The position numbers and the translations under genes were made by a program. A stretch of 64,000 nucleotides of DNA. It comes from Symsagittifera roscoffensis. Its lineage: Eukaryota > Xenacoelomorpha > Acoela > Convolutidae. The notes under the pieces were generated by a model. It was not told the origin of the DNA, made no database searches, and saw only the letters and a program-made list of their open reading frames with translations. The stretch is from the NCBI RefSeq assembly GCF_963678635.1, contig NC_087071.1:37847858-37911857 (forward strand), given 5' to 3'. Below are positions 49,916 through 60,309 of this stretch, one piece after another (positions within the stretch are counted from its first letter, which is position 1; the number at the start of each line of letters is the position of its first letter).

Positions 49916-52159
49916 TTAAACAACTGTAATCACATAATAACTTAAGAAATCAATAATAACACTTTTCTGTAAATATCTGATATTTCGTTTTAGTCGGTCT
50001 GTCTGGCCAGCATAGGTGGAGTTACATTCACTACATGTAAGCTTATACACCTCTTTGGATCTCAGTTCACGAGCAAAGGAAGTTATAAAAGATGGCAGGC
50101 ATGTTTTCAATTTTCTTGTTGTAAGAACTATTTGCGCCCCGGATACTTGCCAAACTTTTGCAGCTAACAGTTGAGATGGATTGCCTCGATATTGCATTGT
50201 GAAAAGGGGGATGAGTCTTTTAACCATTTATCATTTCTCGGTTCTGATGCCTTCACCTCTAAACTTTTGTTTCCTTCAAGGATCTTGCTGAGAGTTCCAA
50301 ACACTACCCTGTTCGACCACTTTTTCGGATATTGATTTTCAATCCCTTGTTGCCGATTTTTTTTCCAATGCCTGATCAAAATTGTCCCATGTTGAGGTTT
50401 TTCTGAAATCTCTATGAAACGTTCTTCATAACGTTTCTCTTGTACTGCAAAGATGCGCAACCTCTGAAAATTAGATTTGTGCCGGTATTAGTGGGTTTTT
50501 GGTACCAACCACATTTGAGCTTTTTTCCTGAGTCCTCGTTGACATTTAAATCCAAAAAAGCCAAATTACCGTTACTATCAAGTTCTTCTATGGTGAACTG
50601 CAAGAGAACTAACCTAGGATCGCCCTTGACAGTTCTAACTATGTAGTCCATATATCTTAGAAAAACTTTAACACCATTCTCAGCCCGATTTGCTTCCTGT
50701 TGTTTTTTGCAAGCAATGCAATACCATACTGTTTCAGCGATGTCTGCGTATTCAGACTCCAATATGTTACCACACCCTAATTGCTACCAAATCGAACCAG
50801 CTTCGCATTCTACCCCTTTAGTCCGATATGTCACGTTTTTCTGACATCCAGGGCAGACCTCCTTGTTACCCTCATTTAGCACAGTCAATTCTTTTTTTAA
50901 TGCAGGTTCGTATTCTTTGAGCCACAAATTGGCCAGTATTACTGCAAGGGAGGCGCCCATTCCTAAACCGTTTTTTTTGTACATACCAAAAACCCTTGCA
51001 TTTAAAGTGTACCATATTCACTGCCAAATTCAGTAGTTTTTTCATAGTCTTGCGAGATGTTTCCTGAGGGTTGAGATGCTCATTTAATCTCCTCAGGGCT
51101 ATTTCAACCGCTTCCTTGAGCGGGAAATTAGTGTACAAACTCTTTACATCAAGGGGATCATACTCTCATCAGAGTCTAGTTCAGTTTTCTCCAAGATCTT
51201 CCTGGCCATTTGAGTGTTAGTTTTTATGTTTGCCCCCTCAATTTCATCAAAATACTTTGCCAATGTTTTATTTAGGTTGTCATATGAGCTACCCGGTAAA
51301 GAAAGGATGGGACGAAGGGGTGTGCCTGGTTCATGTACTTTTGCTAATCCATACAGCCTAGACGGCTGTGCTCCCGTTGATCTCAACCTAGTATACAGCG
51401 CTTCGCTAATCTCGTCCTTCTTTTTCTTGGCGAGTAATTCCTTGTTTATGTCTTTATCAATTTTCATGATCACGCTGTCTGTCAGATTCTTCCTCTCTAA
51501 ATTATTATGCCTGTAATAAATTTTTCAGTTTCTTCACATATGTCTCTTTTTTTCATTAGACAAAAACCCACGCCTTTATCAAATGGCACTGCCAGAAGAC
51601 CGTTGTCCTTTAAATGTTTTCTGGCTTTTTCAAAACCTTTGCCAGAGGAGGTCTGTTTCACATTCTTAGCATATCTCTTTGCAACTGCTTCAATCTCACA
51701 TAATTTTTCTCCGGGTAATCTATTTAACTTCAATTCAGACAAAAAACTGACAATGTCGGCAAGGAAGGAAATTTCATTGAATTTGTCTCGTACCGGATGT
51801 TTTGGTCCAAAACGTCAGACTTCCCGCACCCAAAGCGGCAAAACCACTTCATCTAAAATTCTAACTGATTTTTCATCCAAGTTTTTAAACGGTCTCTCCT
51901 GTCTTTCCGAAAGTTTTTCAAGCTTCATCTTGTGTCTGCCTATCAGGTTATTGACACTACACCTTGCTTTCAGGTTCAGATAGAATTTTAGCGAAGGCCA
52001 CCACTTCTCATCTATACCGCTTCTCACTACCCCACAAGCTTTTGCTAGGCTATCCGATGCCTTGGCCTTTTCCAGATTTGCCTGGCTTAACTCAGATCTC
52101 AGGAGTCTCAATTGAAAGCTGTGCACCGCTTGATCCAAAAAAATTCCGTTGTCAGGCAC
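49916..52159 (-). mobile_element. Broken Penelope-like retroelement (RT + GIY-YIG)
   Basis: Minus-strand pieces in three frames, in Penelope order: an N-terminal region (52159-51815, with IFLDQAVHSFQLRLLRSELS; 51742-51497, with GLLAVPFDKGVGFCLMKK); the RT with RLYGLAKVHEPGTPLRPIL and SLPGSSYDNLNKTLAKYF (51473-51144), MYTNFPLKEAVEIALRRLN (51138-50872) and GLGMGASLAVILANLWLKEY (50984-50784). Then come RYMDY, FLDLNVNEDSGKKL and WYQKPTNTGTNL (50762-50412), and lastly GIY-YIG endonuclease sequence VYKLTCSECNSTYAGQTDR (50227-49916). Penelope-like elements prime reverse transcription at nicked or open chromosome ends. This copy is dead: several frame changes, a TAG at about 50784, and Tyr in place of the second aspartate of the YxDD box. 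Confidence 0.88.
50709..50855 (-). other. PHD-like zinc cluster inside the Penelope RT
   Basis: Between the LGMG...ANLWLKEY block and the RYMDY block the reading has CPGC, 12 residues, C, then CGNI and CIAC, with spacing C-x2-C-x12-C-x2-(G)-x4-(Q)-x2-C-x17-C-x2-C. This is the C4HC3 layout of a PHD finger with the 4th and 5th ligands replaced by Gly and Gln and a TAG between them. A Trp three residues before the fifth ligand position and VWYC near the end also fit PHD fingers. Confidence 0.6.
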
Positions 52160-53160
52160 GCGAAACCGTTAAAAATCTGGTATAATGTCGTCATCAAGAC
52201 ATTTTTTCAGAAATTTATTTCTTAGGAAACTGGTATTAAATTTTTTTTAAATGTTTTAAATCATCTAACACAAGTTTCCAAGTGAGTTTTCTCTTCCTGT
52301 CCAACCTAATGAGTGGTTGTGGCAGCAAAGTTGCGGTCATCTCTTCTTTGCAGGCCACTTGCACTTAAACTCATGTTGCACTCAGCAAAAAAAAACAGAC
52401 TCAATAGTATCTTACCACTTATTGGTAGTTGGGCTCCGTCTGAAGGTCCCCCGCCAACACCTCCGCTTTCCGCGCTTTTGCCCTGCCGCGTCCCTGCGAT
52501 GGCTTCTTGGTCTTGGCCCGTTTTTTGAGAAAATGCCTGGTAGCTGGTATCGATAGGACAGCACAACCCGTAGTGACTTCAGTTCCAACTCACTTGACTG
52601 AAGCAGTTGGAGATACTCTCTGAGGAACGCAGGATTCTGTCCCTTGCTGCTAGAGATAAGGTTACCGGTTGTCTTTATGACGATTATCTCTGTCTTCCGC
52701 AGATCCTCAAAAATATCGGGAATGCCCGTTCTCCTGCAATAGACAATGGCACTTGTTTGTCTTCGCTTCGATTGTAGATTCACCAGTAGTTCAGCAAGTA
52801 GGCAGGGCGTATAAATGTTAGTGCGATGGGAGGATATGCTGTTGTTCAGCACATCGTACCAGAGGATAATCTGCTTACTGGCCAGAGGTTGCCGTTCCAA
52901 TAATACCCGTAAATTCTTCCCCCTGTTCAGGGTATTGGGGTTCTAACTTGAAACTTAATTGAAACTGTTCAGGGTAACTTGTATCTGCTCAGGGTATTAA
53001 CTTGAAACTTAATTGTAAGTCTAGAAGTTTCAAGTTAAGATCGGAAGTAAAACTCCTGTAGTTTTAACAAGTTTTTTATATTGTTTTTGGAAAACTGGGT
53101 CACTTCAGCGGGGATCTTCCTGGTCAAGGTTCCTATTGCTTCAAGCTTAGCACTCACGTA
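52160..53160 (-). other. Upstream flank of the Penelope-like element
   Basis: 52900-52412 is a 162-codon minus-strand frame (YRYQLPGIFSKNGPRPRSHR near its end) that could be a leader or a neighbouring fragment; no family recognised. At 52920-53035 ttcagggta and aacttgaaacttaattg are each repeated, and tttcaagttaag at about 53028 is their inverse. Confidence 0.35.
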
Positions 53161-53164
53161 TCCA

Positions 53165-54000
53165 CTATCTGAGCTGGTGCGTGTCACGGAGCCGATTGCC
53201 CGGATAGCCGAAAAATAAATTCGTTCCCGGATAGCCGAAAAATAAATTCGTTCTCGGATAACCGAAATTTTGGATCTACTTAACAATTACCCCCTCCCTT
53301 CTACCCCTCTTACCCATTTCTTAATGGGGGGGTATTCGTTACTAGGTACCATAGGAAGGGAATACTGAAGAGATCCTACAAACTTACTTAAAAACTTTGT
53401 TTTCTTATTTCGAGTACCCTTTTCTCTTTAGGTCGACCGAATTGATTTTTCGAGCTCTCCCTAAGCACGATTTAGTCCCGGTTCTGCCAAATTTTCTGCG
53501 CCGCAGTCAAATTTTCAAAAACAGTCCAAAAAAAGCGTTTTTAGACACTTTTTGGAAAATTTTGATAAATATATTGGCGCCAAATATGTCAAATCCCTGA
53601 TCGAAAGGGGGTCGAATCCCTGAAAAGCAAACGCCACCACACCCCCCCTAAATCCGACTCTGCTTTGGTTCTGTAGCGGATTTAGGGAGGGTCGGATCCC
53701 TTTTGAAAATCCACCCTCGAGAAATTCCTCTGCTTCGGTTGTTGAAGTGGTCGAATCCCTGCAGTAGTCGGACTTTTGCTGTTAATTAATTCAATGAGAG
53801 TAAAAGTATTAGCCAATCAAATCTCTTAAAAATGTTCGGATTTTTTTTAGTTTTAACAGGCTGCAAAATTTTTTGTCCAATCAAAATGCGCCTCAATTTA
53901 GTGAACAGTTTTCTGATTTAATTTAAATAAAACAGGAGGTATTTAGTTTTTTCGGCTATCCGGGAATGCGGCTCCGTGGGTACGCACCTCTGAGCTCTCT
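53165..54000. mobile_element. Insert bounded by ~50-bp inverted repeats
   Basis: Left arm ctggtgcgtgtcacggagcc then gattgcccggatagccgaaa (53170-53215); right arm ttcggctatccgggaatgcg then gctccgtgggtacgcacctc (53950-53990), its inverse with few differences. The left arm's cccggatagccgaaaaataaattcgt block is repeated twice. Inside, 53430-53760 contains pieces like the hAT-type MITE at 6189 (gccgcagtcaaattt; ttagacactttttgg; ccctaaatccgac), so one element sits in another. Confidence 0.5.
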
Positions 54001-54394
54001 ATCAGGAACAAGGCAACTCTACTCAAGGCTGATATAATCGGGCTAATTGAGAATAGCAATTTGGCTCTCGTCTGATGTTCTGTCAGTTTTCCCGCTATGT
54101 CAATTCGCCTGTTCTGATATCTGGCTCTTTGTTTCAGTTATCGCGGGAAACTTGAGCATGACGATAGCAATTCAAAATTTGAAAAATTGTATTCGAACCA
54201 AAAATGAATATAATTTCTTTCGTATGACCCACTGGATCATTTTTTTCTGCGTCAACGAAAGTTATTTCTATATTTCAAAATTTTACCTTGTTTTGCTTTG
54301 CTGTTTTCCTAATGTTCGAACATTGGCAGATAATATGACAGACTTGGGAACAAAGCATGTATATATTTTTGCCTCTGGGATTTTGTTGTTTCAG
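54001..54394 (+). other. Last part of intron 1 with acceptor
   Basis: Ends ttttgttgtttcag (acceptor AG at 54393-54394), a strong pyrimidine tract. No extra exon seen before it. Confidence 0.55.
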
Positions 54395-55535
54395 ATCCGC
54401 AACACGATGAAAAAGTGTTCGCAGAAATTGTCAGGAAATGCAAGGAATTGCTGTCATCGAATGATGCGAAAAAACAGTCTGCTTCATCGATCAATGAGAA
54501 GACGCAGAGCATTTTGTCTGATTTCGTAACCTGTCAGAAATGTAGCGGTACTTTCAGGGATCCACGGTTGATGCCATGTAGTCACACTTTCTGTAAAGAG
54601 TGTTTGGCTAACTGGGAAAAGTCACAGAGTGGCGCCCTGACCTGTCCTAAATGTTGGGTCAAATGCGATATCCCTGTAGACAAATTACCAGTTGATACCA
54701 GAGCAACGCAGCTTATTGAGGGAGGATTCCAGGCAGGCTCTGCTAGCTCCAGCCAAGCTACTGCAACTATCGAAACCGAAACAGTCGCAGTGGACCAAGA
54801 GCTCGCCAAATGGTTTGAAGATAACTCGATTCCGACGGAAGCACAAAAGGTGCTTATCGGTGAAGCATTCGATTCATTAGAAGTTGTGTTGGAATTGACC
54901 AAAGACAGTCTCGACAAATTAACTGAGCTGAAAGAGGGACACAGACTCAAAATCTTGAAATCAATCGAAAAATCAAAGCCTAATTTTGACGCTATTTCAA
55001 AGTCGGAGGAAATGAAGCTTGTGGAAAGCATTTTCGATGAAAGAATTTTAGAGTCTGGAACTCATCCTAAAGACGCATCGAAATTCTGGGCGGCGTTTGA
55101 TGAAAAGCAGCGCGATGATGTCACCAGTCAATTTAAAAAATTGGGAGAAAAACTTATAAATTGTGACATTGACTCGCATGTGAGAAGTCTAAAAGCTGAT
55201 AAACTTCACAAGGTAGCGATGGTTCTTTGCGAAGCAGGAAAATACGAAGATGCAGAGAAATTAGCACTCCAATCCATGGAAACTCGAGAGAATAAAGAAG
55301 ATCAGTCATACTTTCGGTCGAATGTGTTAATGCTGCTGGCGATGTTGAATAGAATCAGAATCGGTGTAATGTTTATCGACAAGAAAGACACGAGCGTAAC
55401 GGATTTGTACAAGTGTCATTTGGAACAATGCGATAGTTTATTGAAGAGAGGCGACAAAGTTCTCAGTGACCAAATGAAAATAAAGGTCACTGGTATGAAA
55501 ATGTTTTCAATCCGATCAGTCAAAGCGAGAGACCC
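54395..55535 (+). CDS. Exon 2: end of TIR, RING finger, SAM domain, helical repeats
   Basis: Residues 131-511. After the last TIR helix, C3HC4 RING ligands are Cys177, 180, 192, His194, Cys197, 200, 214 and 217 (DFVTCQKCSGTFRDPRLMPC, then SHTFCKEC and CPKC), close to TRIM/RNF-type RINGs that bind E2 enzymes. After a Ser/Thr-rich linker, residues ~263-325 form a SAM domain, from ELAKWFEDNSIP through LEVVLELTKDSLDKL to GHRLKILKSIE. The rest is helical, with a TPR-like pair around HKVAMVLCEAGKYEDAEKLA (~402-421). The donor CC|gtaagt at 55536 leaves phase 2. The exon is uninterrupted and strongly coding. Confidence 0.9.
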
Positions 55536-56014
55536 GTAAGTTTTTCTTCTACTAGACTGCCTTGTTTTTAATGTTCTAGGATGTTTTGTAATTTAAGTTT
55601 TTAGAATTAACAGGAGTAGCCAGCTGTAGCCAGAGTTACCACTTTCATCCAAGAAAAGAAATTTGAAAGTAAAGACAAAATTAAAAAATATATATATTTT
55701 TTTAATATATTTTTTATTAAGTGTGACTTTAATTAGCTGAAAAATCAATAAATTACGAAGTGACAGTAGCTAAGTAGTGTTATAATTGCTTTTGAGTTGA
55801 ATGGAGGTCAGGCTCTTATTAAATTTCGTTCAAACTAGTCCGAGACCTGAAAATTCAGACAAGTTTTTTCAGAAATGTAAGTTTCCGTATGAAACTGGCA
55901 ACTTTTTATTGTAATTTTTTAAACAGGAGATTTTTAAGCAAAGCAACTTGTCAAACAGAATCAACTCATCATTCAATGTTGCCTGCTTAAACAATGATAG
56001 CAAGTACAACTTGC

Positions 56015-56091
56015 TTTTGCTCTTTGGTGTAGAGGTAAAGAAAGCGACTTTGGAGCATAAGTTCGGATTCGATCCACAGCGGGACAGTTTT
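56015..56091 (+). other. tRNA-Gln-like sequence with T5 terminator
   Basis: A box TGGTGTAGAGG at about 56025-56035 and B box GGATTCGATCC at about 56065-56075, with TTTTT right after the 3' end (about 56088). ACTTTGGA resembles a Gln (UUG) anticodon loop. The anticodon and acceptor stems do not pair well, so it is a pseudogene or tRNA-derived repeat. Confidence 0.5.
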
Positions 56092-56149
56092 TATGATCTG
56101 TAAGTTATTGAACTTGCTTTTTTATGGAACCTAAAAATCCTTGAAGCCC

Positions 56150-56215
56150 CTCTCACTTGATAAGAAGTGAAACACACGCCTTCACAACAGAATATCTAGT
56201 GTTCGAGTCCCAACT
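56150..56215 (+). other. Second tRNA-like fragment
   Basis: GTGTTCGAGTCCC near 56200-56212 is a good B box; the A box around 56160 is degenerate. It is ~75 bases after the previous one. Confidence 0.3.
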
Positions 56216-57081
56216 GGAATTTGTTTGTTTTTTCGTTGCGCGGAAATTTTTAATATTTTTTGAAAACTGTAATTGTCGGACTATCGTTTGTCTGCTTATT
56301 TTTTGTCGGCTTACTGTCCCAAAGCGTGAGTTTTTTGTTCGAAGCATCAATATGTATTTTATTTAAGCAGCTGCAAGTACAATTGAAAGTCGTTCTGTAG
56401 TTGGTAACTTAACGCATTTCGATTTTGTATAATTAAATGCTCTTTTTGTGAGATTTTTTTTCTCATTTAAATGGGTCGGCTTTTGCTGTATCGACTCGTC
56501 TACCTCATTTTGTGTCGGTTAAAATACATATAGATGTTCTGTTTTTGCGTATTTCAGAGAATTGAACGTAAAACTTCGAATACGTGGAATCGAACGTAAA
56601 CTTCGAAAATACTTATATAACGGCGGTGATTGTGTTATTGATATGTTTTCCTCAAAAATTGAAGATCGTTCGAGTAAGTTTACGGAGTTTTTTCAGCAAT
56701 TGTTTCCGTCTCATTTTCTGTCTGCTCATTTACCAGGGCATGTTTGTGTTAGTCCCTTCCCAATCTTCGAGAGTGGTGGGAACAAAAAAATGAAGCTTGA
56801 GCATAATAATACGCAGTGTTGTTTTCATGCAAAAAATTTTCATGCAAAAACATTTTTGGGGGTTGTTTTTAAGCGCTGGGCATTTGAAAGCCAATTATCT
56901 ATCGTGATTTTTGGATCACGACAAATTACTATACTATGGTAGCAAAATGTTTGGCTTTTAAGTCAATGTTTTTGTTTATATACGCACAAGAAAACAATTA
57001 GATCACATCTTGGATTTTTTTGTCATACTTGAACATGACTGGATTTTTCATTAAGTTATATAAATATAATTTTTTGTTCAG

Positions 57082-57574
57082 AAGCTTCAAATATGACGTG
57101 AAAACGTTGCTGAAAGTGACCACGAAACTTTGCAAGAATGTTGACGACAAAGGACTGTACGCAGAATTTCTGATGAACGAAGCTCTTCTCGACAACATGA
57201 ACGAAAAACCGAGCATCGATAATCGAATCAAGAAATTGATCGAAGCGAGAAAAGTCTGCAACGAGGATCGAGATCTCGGAGAATTCACAACATTGATGTC
57301 GCGAATTTCTTACAATTTGGGAGGCGCGTTTGAAGAAATCTACAAAGATGAACTATCTTATGAGTGCTTCAGACGATCTTGGTTAATCGATTTACAGCTA
57401 AATGGAACCCATCATCCGGAAACTATAAAATCAGGACAGGTGCTGCTGGAAACGGAGCATTTGAAGAAGATTGGACTGGAGAAAAAAGACAATTTACCTG
57501 ATGATCCAAGGATGAATAATGATGATTTGGAATTTGCAAAGAGGCTGGAACCTGTGTACGCATACAAAAAATAG
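57082..57574 (+). CDS. Exon 3: C-terminal helical region
   Basis: Residues 511-674. Acceptor ttgttcag, then A completes the split Pro codon (CC|A) and the frame runs SFKYDVKTLLKVTTKL to EPVYAYKK-stop. Lys/Glu/Leu-rich helical sequence, with ELSYECFRRSWLIDLQLNG and HHPETIKSGQVLLETEHL, reads like TPR or kinesin-light-chain-type repeats (HP-x-T spacing). No further domain. A gaagaaataataca stretch follows the stop; no canonical AATAAA was identified. Confidence 0.8.
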
Positions 57575-57824
57575 TTCGAAGAAATAATACAAAAATTAAA
57601 GCGAGTATACAATTAACAAACTGAATTATGTCAAAGTTGATTACTAATTAATTCCTCAAACTCGAATATCCCGAGGAAAAAAGACTATTGGAAAATCTTA
57701 ACGCAACTTTTTCTGTACAAAAAAAAACTTGCTTCTATTGTCATTAAAAATTGTAGATAAAATTTACAAAGGTGTATTTTATTTGTTTTTCTAGATGTAG
57801 TTTCAAAACACCGTTATACATTGA
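57575..57824. other. 3' flank of the TIR-RING-SAM gene
   Basis: AT-rich, presumably 3' UTR and intergenic. No clear polyadenylation signal of the AATAAA form. Confidence 0.4.
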
Positions 57825-58017
57825 ATTTTCTATTGTTACGTATCATCTATTGTTGCGTATCATCTATTGTTACGTATCATCTATTGTTACGTATCATCTA
57901 TTGTTACGTATCATCTATTGTTACGTATCATCTATTGTTACGTATCATCTATTGTTACGTATCATCTATTGTTACGTATCATCTATTGTTACGTATCATC
58001 TATTGTTACGTATCAGT
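57825..58017. repeat. 17-bp minisatellite, ~11 copies
   Basis: ctattgttacgtatcat repeated head-to-tail from about 57830 to 58016, with one copy reading gttgcgta and the last ending tacgtatcagtatt. Because 17 is not a multiple of three, all three plus frames stay open as repeated peptides; none is a gene. Confidence 0.95.
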
Positions 58018-58180
58018 ATTTAGACAGCCACATATTCATACTCGTCAGTAAGCAGACATACTACAATCAAAATCGAGACAAGGAAAAAATTAATAATTAT
58101 TTATTTCATAAGTTTGCTTTATCATCTCGATTCTGATTAGGCAGTATAGTAATTTGTTTGCTTACGCGGTTATCTAAATA
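58014..58180. mobile_element. Diverged copy of the foldback element
   Basis: Starts cagtatttagacagccacat and ends gcggttatctaaata, matching the arms of the elements in units A-D; the interior caaaatcgagacaaggaa and tctcgattctgatta are also shared. It begins within the last copy of the 17-bp minisatellite. Confidence 0.65.
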
Positions 58181-60300
58181 AAAAACACAGTCCTGTTTTA
58201 GGTAGAATAAAGTAATTCTGTAGAATTTAGATGTTTCCTGACAATTTGGGTGTCTCAAAATTTTCTAAGCACCGTTAGACATTCTAAATAACAAATAGCA
58301 GACAGTATTGAAATCAAGTGTTGAGATAATTTCAATACTGTTTGTTATCGGTGTGTTTTTGCCTATAATCATTGATGTGAATTTTTTGTCCCAAATTGTG
58401 AGTTTTTTGCCGAAGAATTGTAAAACGATCATCTTATTACATAAATCATTAACGTCTTTGGTGTCACCATAGCATTTTTTGTTTTACCAAATAATTAATT
58501 TTGTCAAGATAGTTTCAAAATTAAGAAACTATTTTCAAGAGTAATTCTTCTGATAATCGGGAGCGAGACATTTCTAGCGGACATTATTTCTTGCTGTCAA
58601 TCCTTGCGATTAATGGATATCGAGAGCGACGGTATTCGCATCTTCCTCAAAAATTAGACGCCTGAGCAGCCTCATGGTCCCCCTTTTTATTCTGTTTTGC
58701 GGCATCCATTCATGATCAAACGACTCTATAAATTTTCTAAATACGCCTTCGGCAACAAAATGTACATTACAGGGGAGGGGCGGGAGTCCAAATAGCTTGC
58801 CTAAAACTAAAATTCACTTTCTGTTCACGCGAAAAAACGGGAGCTGCCCTGGGTATCATGGATTTTAATGCAACTTGGGTTTAAAAGAAACATTTAAAAA
58901 AAAAATTTTTGGACATTTTTTACGAAAACTATCCAATCCGTTCCTTTTCTTCGCAAATGGTTCCTTTATTTAAATCAATTTTCGCAATGTGTTTGTTCGA
59001 GAAAAGTATTTGCTCGTATAATAAAAATTTACAAAAATTGCTGCATTTTTTGGGAGCTTTGGCATATATAACTATATTGCAAGTGGTCCAAAAGTATTTC
59101 TTTTTGTAGTTAATACCAAATTTTTGACATTAACAATGACCTTCAGTTGATTGCATAGTAATCAATTTTTTTAAATCATCAATTGATTTGTTGACCTTTG
59201 TTAACGTGTAGAACACGTAAAAATGATTTCCTACGTCACAAGTAACTTTATTTGTGCCATAAAATTTTGCTCATTTTTTGACAATCGAGATTTTGTTTCA
59301 AAGCTTAAAACATAGTTCCGGTGCCTAAACTTTCCAAGTGCATAATTTTTAGTTTGATTTCGAACATTATTCTGGTTTCGTATTCAGCTGGTTGCTTAGC
59401 AGCTGTTTAATATAGTGTACTTTTTCGCGGTTTGACTTTTGATTTCTTTCTCAAATTGGTTCGTTGCTAAAAAAAGCTTAGTCCACTATCGAGCAGCGAA
59501 AAGGCAAAGGTCACAAAAACTTGATTGACTTCAGGTTCCGAAAATGGAATTTAATTTTAAGATATCCCAGCGAAATAAAAATTTTACTAATTGATCCAGT
59601 ATTCTCAATTTGGGGTAGTTTTATCAAAAAAGCGTCAATCATAAAAATTCAAAGAGCATTGAGACCATTTTCTTTTTTTCTTCAAAATTCGCAAGTGAGT
59701 ATTTTTTTTCTCTTAACTTGTCGTGTTCATTGACTCTTTTCTGACTGTCTGTTGGCACTGTTTAAATCAATTCAAATTCATTTGATAAATATCTGGAAAA
59801 TTACGATCACGTTACAAAAGCATAAATGGCGGGTGAAAAAACAATGAATGGCTGTTTCGAACAAGGATGTTGATTTTGAGCATCAACATGGCGATTGAAA
59901 ACATTGATCGAGTTTTCTCGAATTGGGTTGGAAGCGAGCTAGCGACCGTGTTCTTATAGTAAAACTCTACTTTTTCTGAGCAAATTCGCGAATAGAAAAT
60001 CTCATTTGTGGCACCTATGCTATACTCACGATCTGAAACGTTGGAAATTTCTTTGCATCTTTTTCTGCTTGATTGCTGTCTAGTGTTTGCCAATCGTGAA
60101 GAGATAAGAGGATAGACTTGAACCCTAATCTATCGCACTTAGCTAAAATTATATTAATATGTAGTGGCATTTTATTGAGTAGCATCGGCATTTTATTAGC
60201 ATCTATAGCTCTTTTCCAACGGCCCGTGGCGCTGATGCGAGGGAATGAGACTCCTAACTATTGAATGTGGCACATAGCAAAAGGTTAGGTTTTCAAAGCT
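58181..60300. other. Intergenic, nothing recognised
   Basis: About 2.1 kb AT-rich. Frames at 58909-59109, 59521-59733 and 59812-60093 have no family signature or splice support. Confidence 0.4.
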
Positions 60301-60309
60301 CAGTTTTTT

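Larger units (their letters stand above)
55536..57081 (+). other. Intron 2 with tRNA-like loci
   Basis: 1546 bases from gtaagt to ttcag. Contains two tRNA-like sequences (56015-56091 and 56150-56215). A candidate exon at 56558-56673 has good splice sites, but at 116 bases it would break the frame. Confidence 0.6.
18763..57574 (+). other. Gene model: TIR-RING-SAM-helical repeat protein, 3 exons
   Basis: Exons 18763-19153, 54395-55535 and 57082-57574 give 2025 coding bases, a 674-aa protein including all joins in frame. Intron 1 is ~35.2 kb (donor g|gtaaaa, acceptor tttcag|, phase 1). Intron 2 is ~1.5 kb (donor gtaagt, acceptor ttcag|, phase 2). The exon 1/2 join is supported by phase and by content: exon 1 stops just before the last helix of the TIR fold, and exon 2 opens with an acidic stretch and the helix-like EKVFAEIVRKCKEL. 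TIR is residues ~1-150, RING 177-217, SAM ~263-325, and a helical, TPR-like region ~395-640. TIR domains signal or cleave NAD, C3HC4 RINGs recruit ubiquitin-conjugating enzymes, and SAM domains oligomerise. The combined role is inference. Reading through the first donor would give a 135-aa TIR-only product. Confidence 0.65.

Noticed and set aside
51507-51983. 158-codon plus-strand frame opposite the Penelope-like element
   Set aside because: Antisense shadow of the element's N-terminal region.
56558-56673. Possible extra exon of the TIR-RING-SAM gene
   Set aside because: Good acceptor and gtaagt donor, and the entry phase fits, but 116 bases would leave phase 1 against the phase 2 needed by exon 3. 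The exon 2 to exon 3 join works without it.
57772-58136. Three overlapping plus frames with a repeated YCYVSSIVTYHLLLRII-like peptide
   Set aside because: Product of the 17-bp minisatellite, which keeps all three frames open. No promoter, splice or domain support.
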